DNA of 64,000 nt from Bordetella genomosp. 10 (GTDB lineage: Bacteria; Pseudomonadota; Gammaproteobacteria; Burkholderiales; Burkholderiaceae_B), in contig NZ_NEVM01000001.1 in the NCBI RefSeq assembly GCF_002261225.1, positions 1,364,001-1,428,000 on the forward strand, in the 5' to 3' direction. The notes below the pieces were generated by a model. It did no database searches, was not told the origin of the DNA, and was given only the letters and a program-made list of their open reading frames with translations. Both the position numbers and the translations under genes were made by a program. Shown here in pieces: positions 1 through 8,574 of the stretch; position 1 is the stretch's first letter, and the number at the start of each line of letters is the position of its first letter.

Positions 1-20
1 TGCGCGAACGCCTGCGCGCC

Positions 21-818
21 TTGCACGAAGGGCATTCCCCCCGCCATGCCGGCAAGGGGAGGCCGGGCGGGCGCACCTTCCTGGCCATGCTCGTCTACCA
101 GTTGCGCGTGATGCACGGAGAAAGCCGCATCGCCTTGCTATGGGCCCTGGTCGGCCCCGTGGTGCTGCTCACGCTGATTTCGTCGCTGTATATCCTGATG
201 GGTACGCATTTCATCCTGGGCATGGACGTGCAGACGTTCTCGCTGCTCGGGGCGACGACCTGGATCATGTTCCGGCAGATCATCTTCAGGAGCAGCACGG
301 CCTACGTGTCGGCCCGCGGCTTGCTGAACTTCCAGGGCGTGACGCCGCTGATGTGCGCGCTGGTGCAGGCGCTGATCTACGTGTCCGTGTACCTCGTGGT
401 GTTCGCCGTGCTGATCACCGCCGGGCATGCGCTGGAGCTCATTACGCTGCCGGCGGATTGGGCGGGATTCCTGCTGTATGTGGTCCTGATGGGATTCGGC
501 GGCGCCGCGATGGGCGTGCTGTTCGGCTCGATCGCGACCTTCTGGCATTTCTACCTGCGGCTGGCCCCGGTGATCGAGCGCTTCCTGCAGATATTTTCGG
601 GGGTGTTCTTCGTTTCGGAGCAGTTGCCGGAGCAGTTGCGTCCCTGGATGCTCTGGTCTCCGTTCGCGCACGGCATGCAGCTTCTGCGTTCCGTCTACTT
701 CGACAGCTACGAGTCCCAGGATGCGAGCCTGAGCTATTTCCTGACCGCGCTGGTGTTCCTGATGGTGGCGGCCCTGGCCGCCGAGCGGCTCGCCCGCCCC
801 AATATCCAGCCGATGTGA
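21..818 (+). CDS. kpsM: KpsM-like capsule polysaccharide ABC-2 permease
   Basis: Inner-membrane permease of a capsule exporter of the KpsM/CtrC/BexB family, which moves lipid-linked polysaccharide across the cytoplasmic membrane. The 265 residues give about six hydrophobic segments after a short basic N-terminus; the stretch around residues 20-50 (FLAMLVYQLRV, then ALLWALVGPVVLL) is typical of ABC-2 exporters. The start is uncertain. A TTG at 21 gives the usual family length, but the frame is open to the window edge and an upstream start is possible. It is followed 9 bp later by a KpsT-like gene and then a KpsE-like gene, the normal kpsMTE order. Confidence 0.85.
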   Translation: MHEGHSPRHAGKGRPGGRTFLAMLVYQLRVMHGESRIALLWALVGPVVLLTLISSLYILMGTHFILGMDVQTFSLLGATTWIMFRQIIFRSSTAYVSARGLLNFQGVTPLMCALVQALIYVSVYLVVFAVLITAGHALELITLPADWAGFLLYVVLMGFGGAAMGVLFGSIATFWHFYLRLAPVIERFLQIFSGVFFVSEQLPEQLRPWMLWSPFAHGMQLLRSVYFDSYESQDASLSYFLTALVFLMVAALAAERLARPNIQPM

Positions 819-827
819 GGCGCGACG

Positions 828-1547
828 ATGATCCATTTCAACGGCGTAACCGACGAGCCCTATGCCTTTGGCAGCAGGCAGCCCCTGCTGGCCAAGGTCG
901 ACCTGGACATTCCCGTCGGGCGCTATGCCTTGCTTTCGCCCGCGCCGGAGCTGCATCGCCAGATCATCGACGTGCTGTGCGGCCTGCGCCCGCCGCGCCA
1001 GGGTTTCGTCAGGCACGAGGGCAGCGTATCGTGGGCGATAGGTCGGCAAGGCTTCATCCGCGGCAAGGCAAACGGCCTGAGCATGATCGAGTTCGTGTGC
1101 GAGATGTACGAAATCGACGCCGACGCGACCTTCGAACTGGTCGCGGATCTCGTCAGCGATCCCAGGGTGCTGGCGCGGCCCATGGAACATTGGCCGCTGT
1201 ACGCGCGGCAGGAGTTCTCTTTCGCGCTGGCGCTGGCGCCGGCCTTCGACGTCTACGTGATCGAAGGGGCCATTCCGTTCGAGCCTTGCCGCTTCACGCG
1301 CCTGTGGCTGGCGCTGTTCGAGGAGCGGCTGATCGGCCGGACCCTCATTTTTTCCAGTTATCGCCAGAACCAGTTGGCGGACTATTGCTTCAAGGGTTTG
1401 ATTTATGAACGAAGCGCACTCAGAATCGAAGACGACCTCGACCAGTGCATCCGCAAGTTCCCCCCCAGACGATCGAGGAGCGAATCCGGCAGCGCAGGCG
1501 ACGACGTCTTCGGAGGCGGCTTCGAGGACGGCCAGCTCGGCCTCTGA
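828..1547 (+). CDS. kpsT: KpsT-like protein lacking all ATPase motifs
   Basis: By position and overall sequence this is the KpsT/CtrD nucleotide-binding subunit of the capsule exporter. It keeps landmarks such as the SW-x-x-G segment (residues 68-72), FVCEMY (89-94) and a normal C-terminal EDDLDQCIRKF. The catalytic motifs are gone. The Walker A position (37-44) reads SPAPELHR instead of GxxGxGKS, the signature (about 124-128) reads PLYAR, the Walker B end (142-147) reads VYVIEG, and the H-loop histidine is Tyr178. It should therefore not hydrolyse ATP. The last 47 residues are encoded by DNA shared with the next gene. The frame is intact and well composed, so it looks like a maintained pseudo-ATPase rather than a decayed gene. 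Confidence 0.8.
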   Translation: MIHFNGVTDEPYAFGSRQPLLAKVDLDIPVGRYALLSPAPELHRQIIDVLCGLRPPRQGFVRHEGSVSWAIGRQGFIRGKANGLSMIEFVCEMYEIDADATFELVADLVSDPRVLARPMEHWPLYARQEFSFALALAPAFDVYVIEGAIPFEPCRFTRLWLALFEERLIGRTLIFSSYRQNQLADYCFKGLIYERSALRIEDDLDQCIRKFPPRRSRSESGSAGDDVFGGGFEDGQLGL

Positions 1548-2700
1548 GAACGGCTCCGAAATCGAGCGCCGCCGCCGGGAGCGCGGCGCTTCGCTGCGCG
1601 AGCGCCGCCGCCAGCGCTGGATCAACGTGCTCATCGTGATCGCACCGGTGGCGTGCGCCCTGGTCTACGTGCTGTGCCTCGCGACGCCCCGCTACGAGGC
1701 CGAGTCGCGGTTCTTCGTGCAGTCGAGTTCCGGCCAGCAGTCCGGGGGCGGCGGCGCGGCCAGCCTGCTGACGACGGGGAACATGGCGGGCATGCTGGGC
1801 GGTTTCGTGGACGGCTGGGCGGTCAGCGATTTCCTGAAGTCGCGCGACTGCATGCAGCAACTGGACCAGAAGATAGGCTTGCGCCGCTACCTGGTGCAGC
1901 CGGGGCTGGACCCCGCCAGCCATCTCTCGCGGGAGTCCAGCCAGGACGATCTGTATCGCGCCTACCAGGCCTCGATCCAGGTGTCCTTCAACGCGCTGGA
2001 GCAGATCGACGTGCTGCGCGTGAGCGCCTTCTCCCCGGAGGACGCGCAGACGCTGTCGAAGGCGCTGATCGGCCTGGCCGAGGACTTCGTGAGCCGGATG
2101 AACGAAAAGGGCGTTGCCGACAAGTTGAAGGTGAGCCAGGAATCCGTCAGGATCGCCGAGCAGAAGGCGCTCGCCGCCCGGGATGCGCTGACGGCGTGGC
2201 GGACGACCCATGGCAATATCGATCCGACGGCGACGGTGGCGATGCTGCTGAATCTTTCCAGCCAGTTGGAAGGGGAGTTGAGCAGCGCGCAGATCAATCT
2301 CGACAAGATCCGCGCGCTGGGCAACAAGGACCATCCCATGCTGAGACCGTCCGAACTGCAGGTCGTGGCCCTGCAGAAGCGGATCGCGGCCGTGCGCCAT
2401 CGCCTGAGCGGCGAGGGCAATACGGAAGCGAAGCAGCTCAAGTCGTACGAGTCCCTGCGCAATGCCCAGGCCTTCGCGGATTCGAACCTTACCTTGGCGC
2501 AGCAGTCATACCAGCAGGCCACGACGGACGCCCTGCGTTTGCAGCGGTATCTGTCCATCATCGCCCAGCCGGTGCCGACGGACCGGCCCAGCAGCCCGCG
2601 CATGGCTATTCTGCTATTGCAGGCGCTGGCCCTGGGTTTCGTGCTGATGTTCATCGCTCGCGTGGCGATGGCTTTGTTGAGGGGACTGCGTCATGGTTGA
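1405..2700 (+). CDS. kpsE: KpsE-like capsule export inner-membrane protein (PCP family)
   Basis: Polysaccharide co-polymerase/adaptor of the KpsE/CtrB/BexC family, which joins the ABC exporter to the outer-membrane channel across the periplasm. The 431 residues comprise a Ser/Thr/Ala-rich N-terminal tail (1-50), a basic patch, a first membrane span near 73-93, a long periplasmic part with coiled-coil character, a PxSP-type approach (RPSSPRMA) and a second span near 400-424. The first 48 codons lie inside the 3' end of the KpsT-like gene in another frame. No good internal ATG lies before the first membrane span, so the ATG at 1405 is kept. The tail is low-complexity and may be the young part of the overlap. 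Confidence 0.85.
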   Translation: MNEAHSESKTTSTSASASSPPDDRGANPAAQATTSSEAASRTASSASENGSEIERRRRERGASLRERRRQRWINVLIVIAPVACALVYVLCLATPRYEAESRFFVQSSSGQQSGGGGAASLLTTGNMAGMLGGFVDGWAVSDFLKSRDCMQQLDQKIGLRRYLVQPGLDPASHLSRESSQDDLYRAYQASIQVSFNALEQIDVLRVSAFSPEDAQTLSKALIGLAEDFVSRMNEKGVADKLKVSQESVRIAEQKALAARDALTAWRTTHGNIDPTATVAMLLNLSSQLEGELSSAQINLDKIRALGNKDHPMLRPSELQVVALQKRIAAVRHRLSGEGNTEAKQLKSYESLRNAQAFADSNLTLAQQSYQQATTDALRLQRYLSIIAQPVPTDRPSSPRMAILLLQALALGFVLMFIARVAMALLRGLRHG

Positions 2701-4627
2701 TACGGCTGTTGCAAGTCCGGGGACGGCGTCCGCCGCCGCTGCCCGGGACGCCACGTCCCGGTTGCGCGCCGTCATCCGGGACATTCATTTCGCCGCCGAT
2801 CCCGCGGGCGAAATGGCCCGCCTGGCGCCGGCGCTGGCGGAGGCCGCCGACGGCTGGCGCGATGTCCGCCGCCTGCTGGTGACGCCCTTCGTGCGCGAGG
2901 GCAGGTTCGACCCGGCGATCGCGGCGCTGGAGGTCCTGACGGCGGCGTATCCCGCGCGCGCCGAGGAGCGCCGCCTGCTGGCCAGCCTGCTGGGCCGCAC
3001 GGGGCAGTGGGAACGGGCCATCGCCGAGGCGGACGCCGCCGCCGCGATCGAGCCGGATTGCGCCGCGTTGCAGGCGGCGCGGATCCAGTTGCGCGTGCAG
3101 GCCGGGCGCGTGGCCGAGGCCGCCGAGGTCGCGCGCGCCAGCGCCGGCATGGCGGCGAGCGAACCCGGCGAGGCGTACTTCTGGATGCTGGCCTTCGTGC
3201 GCAATGGCGACGCCGTGGAGGCCGCGCGCGTGGCGGCGGGACTGGAGGCGGACCGCTTGCCGAACGAACGCGTGGCGGCGATGGCGGTGCGCGCCCTGTT
3301 GGAGGACCGCAGGGCGGAGGCGGCGATCCATCTCGGCCAGGCGGCCCTGGAGGCGGGCCACGATAGCGCGGCCTTGCGCACCTCCCTGGGCCTGGCGCAC
3401 CTGCGGCGCGGCGGCGAGGAGGACCGCAAGGTGCATGCCCCGGCGCATTTCGAGGCCGGCCTGCGGGCGGCGCCGTCGGACGTGCGATTGCTGTCGCTTC
3501 ACGGCGAAACGCTGCTGCGTGCCGGGCGCTACAAGGAGGCCGCGGCACCGTTGAAGCAGGCCATCGACCTGGCGCCGGAGCTGGAGCAGACGCGGGCGCT
3601 CTATGCGCGCGCGCTGCGCTATTCGTTGCAGTACGGCGAGGCGGCGGACCAGTTCGTCAAGCTGCTCGAACAGGCCCCCGAAAAGCTGCTGTGGCAGCGC
3701 TCGGCCATCGCGGCGCTGTCGCAGGCGGGGCGCAAGCCGGAGGCCGAGGCGCTGTTCGACCGGTATCTGGCGCAACGGGGCAGCCAGCTTCCGGCCACCT
3801 TCCAGGAGGCCATGGCCAGGCTGGAGGACAGGCTGGACGGCGCCCCGATACCGCAGGCGCGCCTGGATTGGGCGTGGTCGCTGCGCGGCGATGCCGGCGC
3901 CGACCGCGCGCAATGGGAGCGCCGGGCGCGCTGGGGCCATCTGGTGGACCATCTGCTGTTCGACTGGCTGGAGTGCCGCGAGGACGACGTCGAGGACGCC
4001 ATGGGGCTGCTCGGCGAACTCGATACCGCCGAGCGTTTCTTCGCGCCGCTGTTGGCCGCCGGCCGGGGCGTCGTGGTCGCCACGGCGCACGTCGGTCCCA
4101 TGTACGCCGGGCTGATGGCGCTGGAGCTGCTGGGCATTCCGTCTCGCTGGCTGGCGACGGCGCCCAGCATCGCCCGCAGCAGTTATGCTTCGGCCTTGAT
4201 TTCCACCGCAGACCAGACCGAGGCGCAGGTCGCGAAGGCCTGCCTGCGCGCGGTCGGGTCGGGCTATGTGCTGTGCCTGGCCATCGACGGCGCGGCGAAC
4301 CCGGCGGCGCCGCGGACGACCTTCGAGGGGCAGGAAGTGACGTATTCGAGTTTCGCCTCCCACATGGCGCACCGCCTCGGCGTGCCGTCGGTGTTCTACG
4401 CGCCGCGTTGGGAGAACGGCCGCGTGGCGTACACACTGGAAATGCTGCCGGCGGCCACGCCCGGCGAGGACGTCGAGGCATACGCGCAGCGATGGCGGCA
4501 GGCCTACTTCGAACGGCTGAAGGAGCATCTGGCCGGCCCGCCGGAAAACCTGCGCCTGAGCGGCGGCATCTGGCGCCACGTGAAATCCGCGGACCGATCC
4601 GCACCGCAACACGGAAATAGGGAGTGA
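2693..4627 (+). CDS. TPR protein with C-terminal LpxL-like acyltransferase domain
   Basis: The N-terminal ~370 residues are Ala/Arg/Leu-rich helical repeats of TPR type (for example near 255-300, GETLLRAGRYKEAAAPLKQA). Residues ~440-630 resemble the lysophospholipid/lauroyl acyltransferase (LpxL/HtrB) fold: VVVATAHVG around His466, AIDG around Asp532, then FEGQEVTYSS and a GVPSVFYAPR strand. The family catalytic HX4(D/E) pattern is altered: five residues after His466 there is Tyr. It overlaps the KpsE-like gene by 8 bp, so it belongs to the capsule operon. A role in lipid-anchor handling or capsule assembly is inferred; activity is uncertain. No signal peptide was seen. Confidence 0.7.
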   Translation: MVDTAVASPGTASAAAARDATSRLRAVIRDIHFAADPAGEMARLAPALAEAADGWRDVRRLLVTPFVREGRFDPAIAALEVLTAAYPARAEERRLLASLLGRTGQWERAIAEADAAAAIEPDCAALQAARIQLRVQAGRVAEAAEVARASAGMAASEPGEAYFWMLAFVRNGDAVEAARVAAGLEADRLPNERVAAMAVRALLEDRRAEAAIHLGQAALEAGHDSAALRTSLGLAHLRRGGEEDRKVHAPAHFEAGLRAAPSDVRLLSLHGETLLRAGRYKEAAAPLKQAIDLAPELEQTRALYARALRYSLQYGEAADQFVKLLEQAPEKLLWQRSAIAALSQAGRKPEAEALFDRYLAQRGSQLPATFQEAMARLEDRLDGAPIPQARLDWAWSLRGDAGADRAQWERRARWGHLVDHLLFDWLECREDDVEDAMGLLGELDTAERFFAPLLAAGRGVVVATAHVGPMYAGLMALELLGIPSRWLATAPSIARSSYASALISTADQTEAQVAKACLRAVGSGYVLCLAIDGAANPAAPRTTFEGQEVTYSSFASHMAHRLGVPSVFYAPRWENGRVAYTLEMLPAATPGEDVEAYAQRWRQAYFERLKEHLAGPPENLRLSGGIWRHVKSADRSAPQHGNRE

Positions 4628-4629
4628 AT

Positions 4630-5823
4630 ATGATGCGCTGGCTACTGGTCTCGGCGGTCTTCTATGGCGGCATCGCCGCCGCGGCCGCGAACGAATCCTG
4701 CACGGTCCCCGACGAGCATTGTCCGATGGTCGCGTCGCTGCTACAGCAGCGCGAAGGCTATGGGGCGAAGGCCGCGGGCGGCCTGGGAGGCCGCTTCGTC
4801 GAGGTCACGTCCGACAAGGACGCGGGGCCGGGGACGTTGCGCGCCGCGCTGGAGCACGCCAAGAGTGGGCCGACCTGGATCCGTTTCGCGTCGGACATGA
4901 CCATCGTGCTGGCGTCGCAGCTTCGCGTGCCCTCGAACGTCACGGTGGACGGGCGCGGCAAGCGCGTCACCTTGATCGACGACGGGCTGGGGGTGTACGG
5001 CAGCCACAACGTCATCCTCACGCACCTCACGATAGACGGCCGCCTGAACCGGCTGACGCAGGCGGTGAACGTGGCCAATGGCAGCCGAGACGTGTGGGTC
5101 GACCATCTCGATCTCGCGCGCTTCTCGGATCGGCTGCTCAACGTGAAGAACGGCTCGACCGACGTCACGGTCTCGTGGACCAAGTTTCACGACTCCGACA
5201 AGGTCATGCTGCTCAACAACATTACCTCGTCCAATCTCTTCCAGAACTATGACCGCGATTCGATCGCGCGGGTGACGTTGCACCACAACTATTTCTTCAA
5301 CACGGTGCAGCGCAATCCGAGAGGGCAGTTCGGCACGTTCCACCTGTTCAACAACCTGCTGGAGAACTGGGATTTCTACGGGATGAGTTTCAGCCTGGAT
5401 GCCCGTGCCTTCATCGAGGGGAACATATTCAGCAACGTCGCGCAGCGCGCCTGCGTGGAGCCGAAGTTCTTCCCGACGGTCGAGGGCATCAACGTGAACT
5501 ATTGCAGTTATATCCCGGGCGCCCCGAAGCGGAGCGCGCTGGGCAACGGCGAATCCGACCGCCGCAATTACGAGAAGTCCAAGGCGCGTTATGGCTATAC
5601 GCGCGATCACAAGGCTTCCTTGCGCCTGAAGGACAATCTGTACCTGGGCGACGCGAAGCCGGTGCTGGAGGACTATCGGGCCGACGCGGTGCCGCCGCCG
5701 CCGTACTGCTATGGCTATGAACAGCCGACGCCGGCGCTGGCGGACAAGATCCGCAAGCTGGCGGGCAATACGCCGGACGAGGCGCCGGAGGTGGCCCGGC
5801 ATAGCGGATCGGGCTGCCGCTGA
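4630..5823 (+). CDS. Secreted family 1 (PL1) pectate lyase-like protein
   Basis: Right-handed beta-helix pectate lyase, predicted to cleave uronic-acid polysaccharide by beta-elimination. A signal peptide (MMRWLLVSAVFYGGIAAAAA) leads into the mature protein. PelC-type landmarks are VWVDH (Asp158), a following D-x-L-L-N-V-K segment, VTVSWTKFHDSDKVML, and QRNPRG with Arg228 and Arg231 at the catalytic Arg/Pro-Arg position. A GTG at 4624 overlaps the preceding stop but sits inside the AGGGAG ribosome site (4619-4624), so ATG 4630 is preferred. It directly follows the capsule genes, so its substrate may be the cell's own uronate-containing capsule during export or release rather than plant pectin. 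Confidence 0.8.
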   Translation: MMRWLLVSAVFYGGIAAAAANESCTVPDEHCPMVASLLQQREGYGAKAAGGLGGRFVEVTSDKDAGPGTLRAALEHAKSGPTWIRFASDMTIVLASQLRVPSNVTVDGRGKRVTLIDDGLGVYGSHNVILTHLTIDGRLNRLTQAVNVANGSRDVWVDHLDLARFSDRLLNVKNGSTDVTVSWTKFHDSDKVMLLNNITSSNLFQNYDRDSIARVTLHHNYFFNTVQRNPRGQFGTFHLFNNLLENWDFYGMSFSLDARAFIEGNIFSNVAQRACVEPKFFPTVEGINVNYCSYIPGAPKRSALGNGESDRRNYEKSKARYGYTRDHKASLRLKDNLYLGDAKPVLEDYRADAVPPPPYCYGYEQPTPALADKIRKLAGNTPDEAPEVARHSGSGCR

Positions 5824-6074
5824 CGCCGACTCTACTTGCGCCGGGGCGGGGCAGGCAATAGCCGTTATCACGATGCAATATCGGCGGCCCCGAAAAAGCC
5901 GGAAATCGCCGCGCGCGGGGCCTGTACGCGACACCGCGCCGGCATCGGGCTTTTCCGCTATTTACGCGCGGCGGCGCGAGCCTTCATAATCGGTCGCGGC
6001 AGCCGCGGCGCAAGCGACGGCTGCACGATGGGAATGCATCCCTCGTCTCCCTCTCAAGCCGGAAGACTCCCGCC

Positions 6075-7316
6075 ATGCGCACCGTATACAAGAACGCCAC
6101 CGTCATCGACAGCGTCAATCCCGAACCCTTGCCGCAAGGCGTCGTGGTGGTGGAGGACGGGAAGATCGCGCGCGTCTGCGGCGGCGATGCGTTCACGCCC
6201 GAGACGCAGGATGAGGTCGTCGATCTGAACGGCTCCTACCTCATGCCCGGCCTGTGGGACGTGCACGTCCATCCCGACTATCTGTCGCTGTCGACCAATC
6301 CCTTGCCGGAGCAGACGGCCTTGTTCGGGCACCGGCTGCGCGCCGCCCTGTTCGACTCCGGCATCATGGGGTTCCGCTGCGCGGGCTCGCACAACTACAT
6401 GGACGTGGCCTGGCGCAATGCCTTCGACTCGGGCCAGTACGTCGGTCCCCACCTGTTCGCCAGCGGCCACTTCCTGACCACGACGGGCGGCCACTTCCTG
6501 ACGTCCGGCCATGCGCTGGAATGCGACGGCCCCTATGGATTCGTCAAGGCCATCCGCGAGCAGATCAAGAACGGCGTCGACCACATCAAGCTGAACCTGT
6601 CCGGCGGCATCATCGGCCCGAAGTGGGACCTGCACACGCAGTCCTTCTACCTGGACGAGGAATTGCAGGCGGCCTTCGAGATATGCCGCGCGCGCGGCTT
6701 CAAGGTCATGGCGCACGCCACCCATCCCGGCGTCGTCAAGGCCGCGATACGGCTGGGCGCGCACAGCATCGAGCATGGCTACATCATGGACGACGAATGC
6801 ATCGAGCTGCTGCTGGAGCATGACACCTGGCTCGTGCCCACGCTGGCCATCAGCCAGTTGACGCCCAAGCAGGCGACCAACGACTGGGAATCGTCCTTCG
6901 CCTTGGGCCGCGGCTGGTCTCATGCGCTGTGCTGCCGCGCGGAAGTGGCGGCGCCCTTGCATTCCGAATGGTTCGGGAAGGCGTTGAAGGCGGGCGTGAA
7001 GATGGCGCTGGGCTCGGACATCCGCCCGCTGAAGGACGCCGCCTTGCTGGAAATGGGCTTGTGGACGCGCAATGGCGCCTCGACCTGGCAGACCTTGCAG
7101 GCGGCCACCCGGCACGGCGCCGCCATCTGCGGCGTGGGCGACAAGCTGGGCACGATCGAGGTCGGCAAGATCGCCGACATGATCGTCGTGAAGGACAATC
7201 CGCTGAAGGATATCCACAACGTGCGCAAGCTGGAGCTGGTGATCAAGGACGGGAAGATCGTCAGCGACAAGCGGCCGGGCAAGCGCAAGGCCGAGGTCAG
7301 ACCTTCCAGCCCTTGA
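6075..7316 (+). CDS. Amidohydrolase (imidazolonepropionase/prolidase-like metal hydrolase)
   Basis: Cytoplasmic metal-dependent hydrolase of the amidohydrolase superfamily, 413 residues. The first metal pair is His64/His66 in WDVHVHPD. A lysine in HIKLNLSGG fits the bridging position. HATHP and SIEHG supply the later histidines, and GSDIRP the catalytic aspartate. The C-terminus (KLGTIEVGKIADMIVVKDNPL) is the usual composite beta-sandwich end of this group, which hydrolyses cyclic amides, dipeptides or N-acyl compounds. The substrate is unknown. The last 20 bp overlap the convergent oxidase gene. It may belong functionally with that oxidase and the IclR gene further right. Confidence 0.8.
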   Translation: MRTVYKNATVIDSVNPEPLPQGVVVVEDGKIARVCGGDAFTPETQDEVVDLNGSYLMPGLWDVHVHPDYLSLSTNPLPEQTALFGHRLRAALFDSGIMGFRCAGSHNYMDVAWRNAFDSGQYVGPHLFASGHFLTTTGGHFLTSGHALECDGPYGFVKAIREQIKNGVDHIKLNLSGGIIGPKWDLHTQSFYLDEELQAAFEICRARGFKVMAHATHPGVVKAAIRLGAHSIEHGYIMDDECIELLLEHDTWLVPTLAISQLTPKQATNDWESSFALGRGWSHALCCRAEVAAPLHSEWFGKALKAGVKMALGSDIRPLKDAALLEMGLWTRNGASTWQTLQAATRHGAAICGVGDKLGTIEVGKIADMIVVKDNPLKDIHNVRKLELVIKDGKIVSDKRPGKRKAEVRPSSP

Positions 7317-8574
7317 AGCGCGCGATGGAGAAGGCGCGCAGCGCTTGCTGCCTGTCCACGTCCACCAGCCGGCCGTGGAGTTCGTCCGCTATCCACGTTC
7401 CCGTATTGACCGACTCCGTCAGGCCGAGATGGCCGTGGCCGAAGGCGCACCATAGCCCCGGCGCGCCGGGCACGGACCCGATGACGGGCATGGAGTCCGG
7501 CAGGCAGGGACGATGTCCCATCCACGTCCCGGCGTCATCGGTGTCGATGCCCTCCAGGCCCGCGCGCGCATGTTCCGCCAGCACCATTGCCCGGCGCATG
7601 TTGGGCGGCCGGTCCAGCGCATCGATTTCCACCGTGCCGGCGATGCGCAGCCCGCGATCCATGGGGTTCATGAAGACCTTGCGGTCGGCCAGCACCACGA
7701 CCCGCGATATGGCTTGCTGCTGGCCCTTCAATTGCAGGTGATAGCCCCGCTGCGTTTGCAGGGGGACGCGCAGGCCCAGGCCGGCCAGCAGGCGCGCGGA
7801 CCAGGCGCCCGCGCTGAGGACCAGGTCCGGGGCCTCCCATTGCGCATCGCCGCTGCTGGCGCGCCACCCGCCGGCCGTGCGTTGCAGCGTGGCGACGCGC
7901 GCCGGGACGAGCCGGGCGCCCGCGGCCAGGGCGGCTTGCGCAATGGCGCCGCAATAGTCTTGCGGGGCCGTGACGCTGCCTTCGTCGGGCAGGAACACGC
8001 CGGCGGCGTAGGCTGGCGAAATCGCGGCTTCCAGGCCTTGGATGTCGGCGCGGTCCACGCGTTCGACGCGCAGCCCGTGCGCTTCCTTCAGCGCCCAGCC
8101 GGCGGCGTCCTTGTCCCGGGCGTGGGCGTCCGGGTAGAGATGGAGCTGGCCGTTGCGGCGCACCAGTTCGGGGCGGCCGATGTCGCGCGCCAGGCCGGCG
8201 TGCGCGTCCACGGATCCGCGCAGCAGGGTGTGCAAGGCGTCGGCAATGCGCGCGACCGTGGCCCGCCGCGAGGACAACGCGAAGCGCGCGAGCCAGGGCG
8301 CGCCCCGGGTCCAGTAGTGGGCGGGAATATGCAGCGGCCCGACGGGATCGAACAGCATCGACACCGTGTCCTTGAGCACGCCCGGCATGGCCAGCGGCGC
8401 GCACGAGCCAGAGGACAAGGCGCCGGCGTTGCCCGACGAGCACTGCGAGCCGGGCGGGTTCGGGTCGATCAGGGTGACGGCCGCGCCGCCGCGCTGCAGG
8501 GCATGGGCGATGCACAGGCCGACGATGCCGGCCCCGACGACGAGAACCGGACGTTGATGCGGGGAAGACGTCAT
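7297..8574 (-). CDS. FAD-dependent D-amino-acid dehydrogenase-like oxidoreductase (DadA/DAO family)
   Basis: 425 residues with an N-terminal Rossmann site VLVVGAGIVGL (about 9-19) followed by the acidic strand end LIDPN, and SSGNAGALSSGS, a DadA-type flavin contact. The C-terminal half has GLRIAGTVEI and GHRPCLPDSMPVIG with HLGLTES, typical of DAO-family enzymes that oxidise D-amino or N-alkyl amino acids and pass electrons to quinone. It begins right after the stop of the upstream Bug gene (TAAATG), so the two should be co-translated and the Bug protein may deliver its substrate. The exact substrate is unknown. Confidence 0.85.
   Translation of the reverse strand: MTSSPHQRPVLVVGAGIVGLCIAHALQRGGAAVTLIDPNPPGSQCSSGNAGALSSGSCAPLAMPGVLKDTVSMLFDPVGPLHIPAHYWTRGAPWLARFALSSRRATVARIADALHTLLRGSVDAHAGLARDIGRPELVRRNGQLHLYPDAHARDKDAAGWALKEAHGLRVERVDRADIQGLEAAISPAYAAGVFLPDEGSVTAPQDYCGAIAQAALAAGARLVPARVATLQRTAGGWRASSGDAQWEAPDLVLSAGAWSARLLAGLGLRVPLQTQRGYHLQLKGQQQAISRVVVLADRKVFMNPMDRGLRIAGTVEIDALDRPPNMRRAMVLAEHARAGLEGIDTDDAGTWMGHRPCLPDSMPVIGSVPGAPGLWCAFGHGHLGLTESVNTGTWIADELHGRLVDVDRQQALRAFSIARFKGWKV

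Noticed and set aside
138-1634. Long minus-strand open frame opposite the KpsM/KpsT genes
   Set aside because: Frame on the opposite strand of well-recognised genes, Arg/Gln/His-rich, without family motifs; a GC-composition shadow.
2651-4612. 653-codon minus-strand open frame opposite the TPR-acyltransferase gene
   Set aside because: Arg/Gln-rich shadow of a high-GC gene, no domain recognisable, no promoter or ribosome site.
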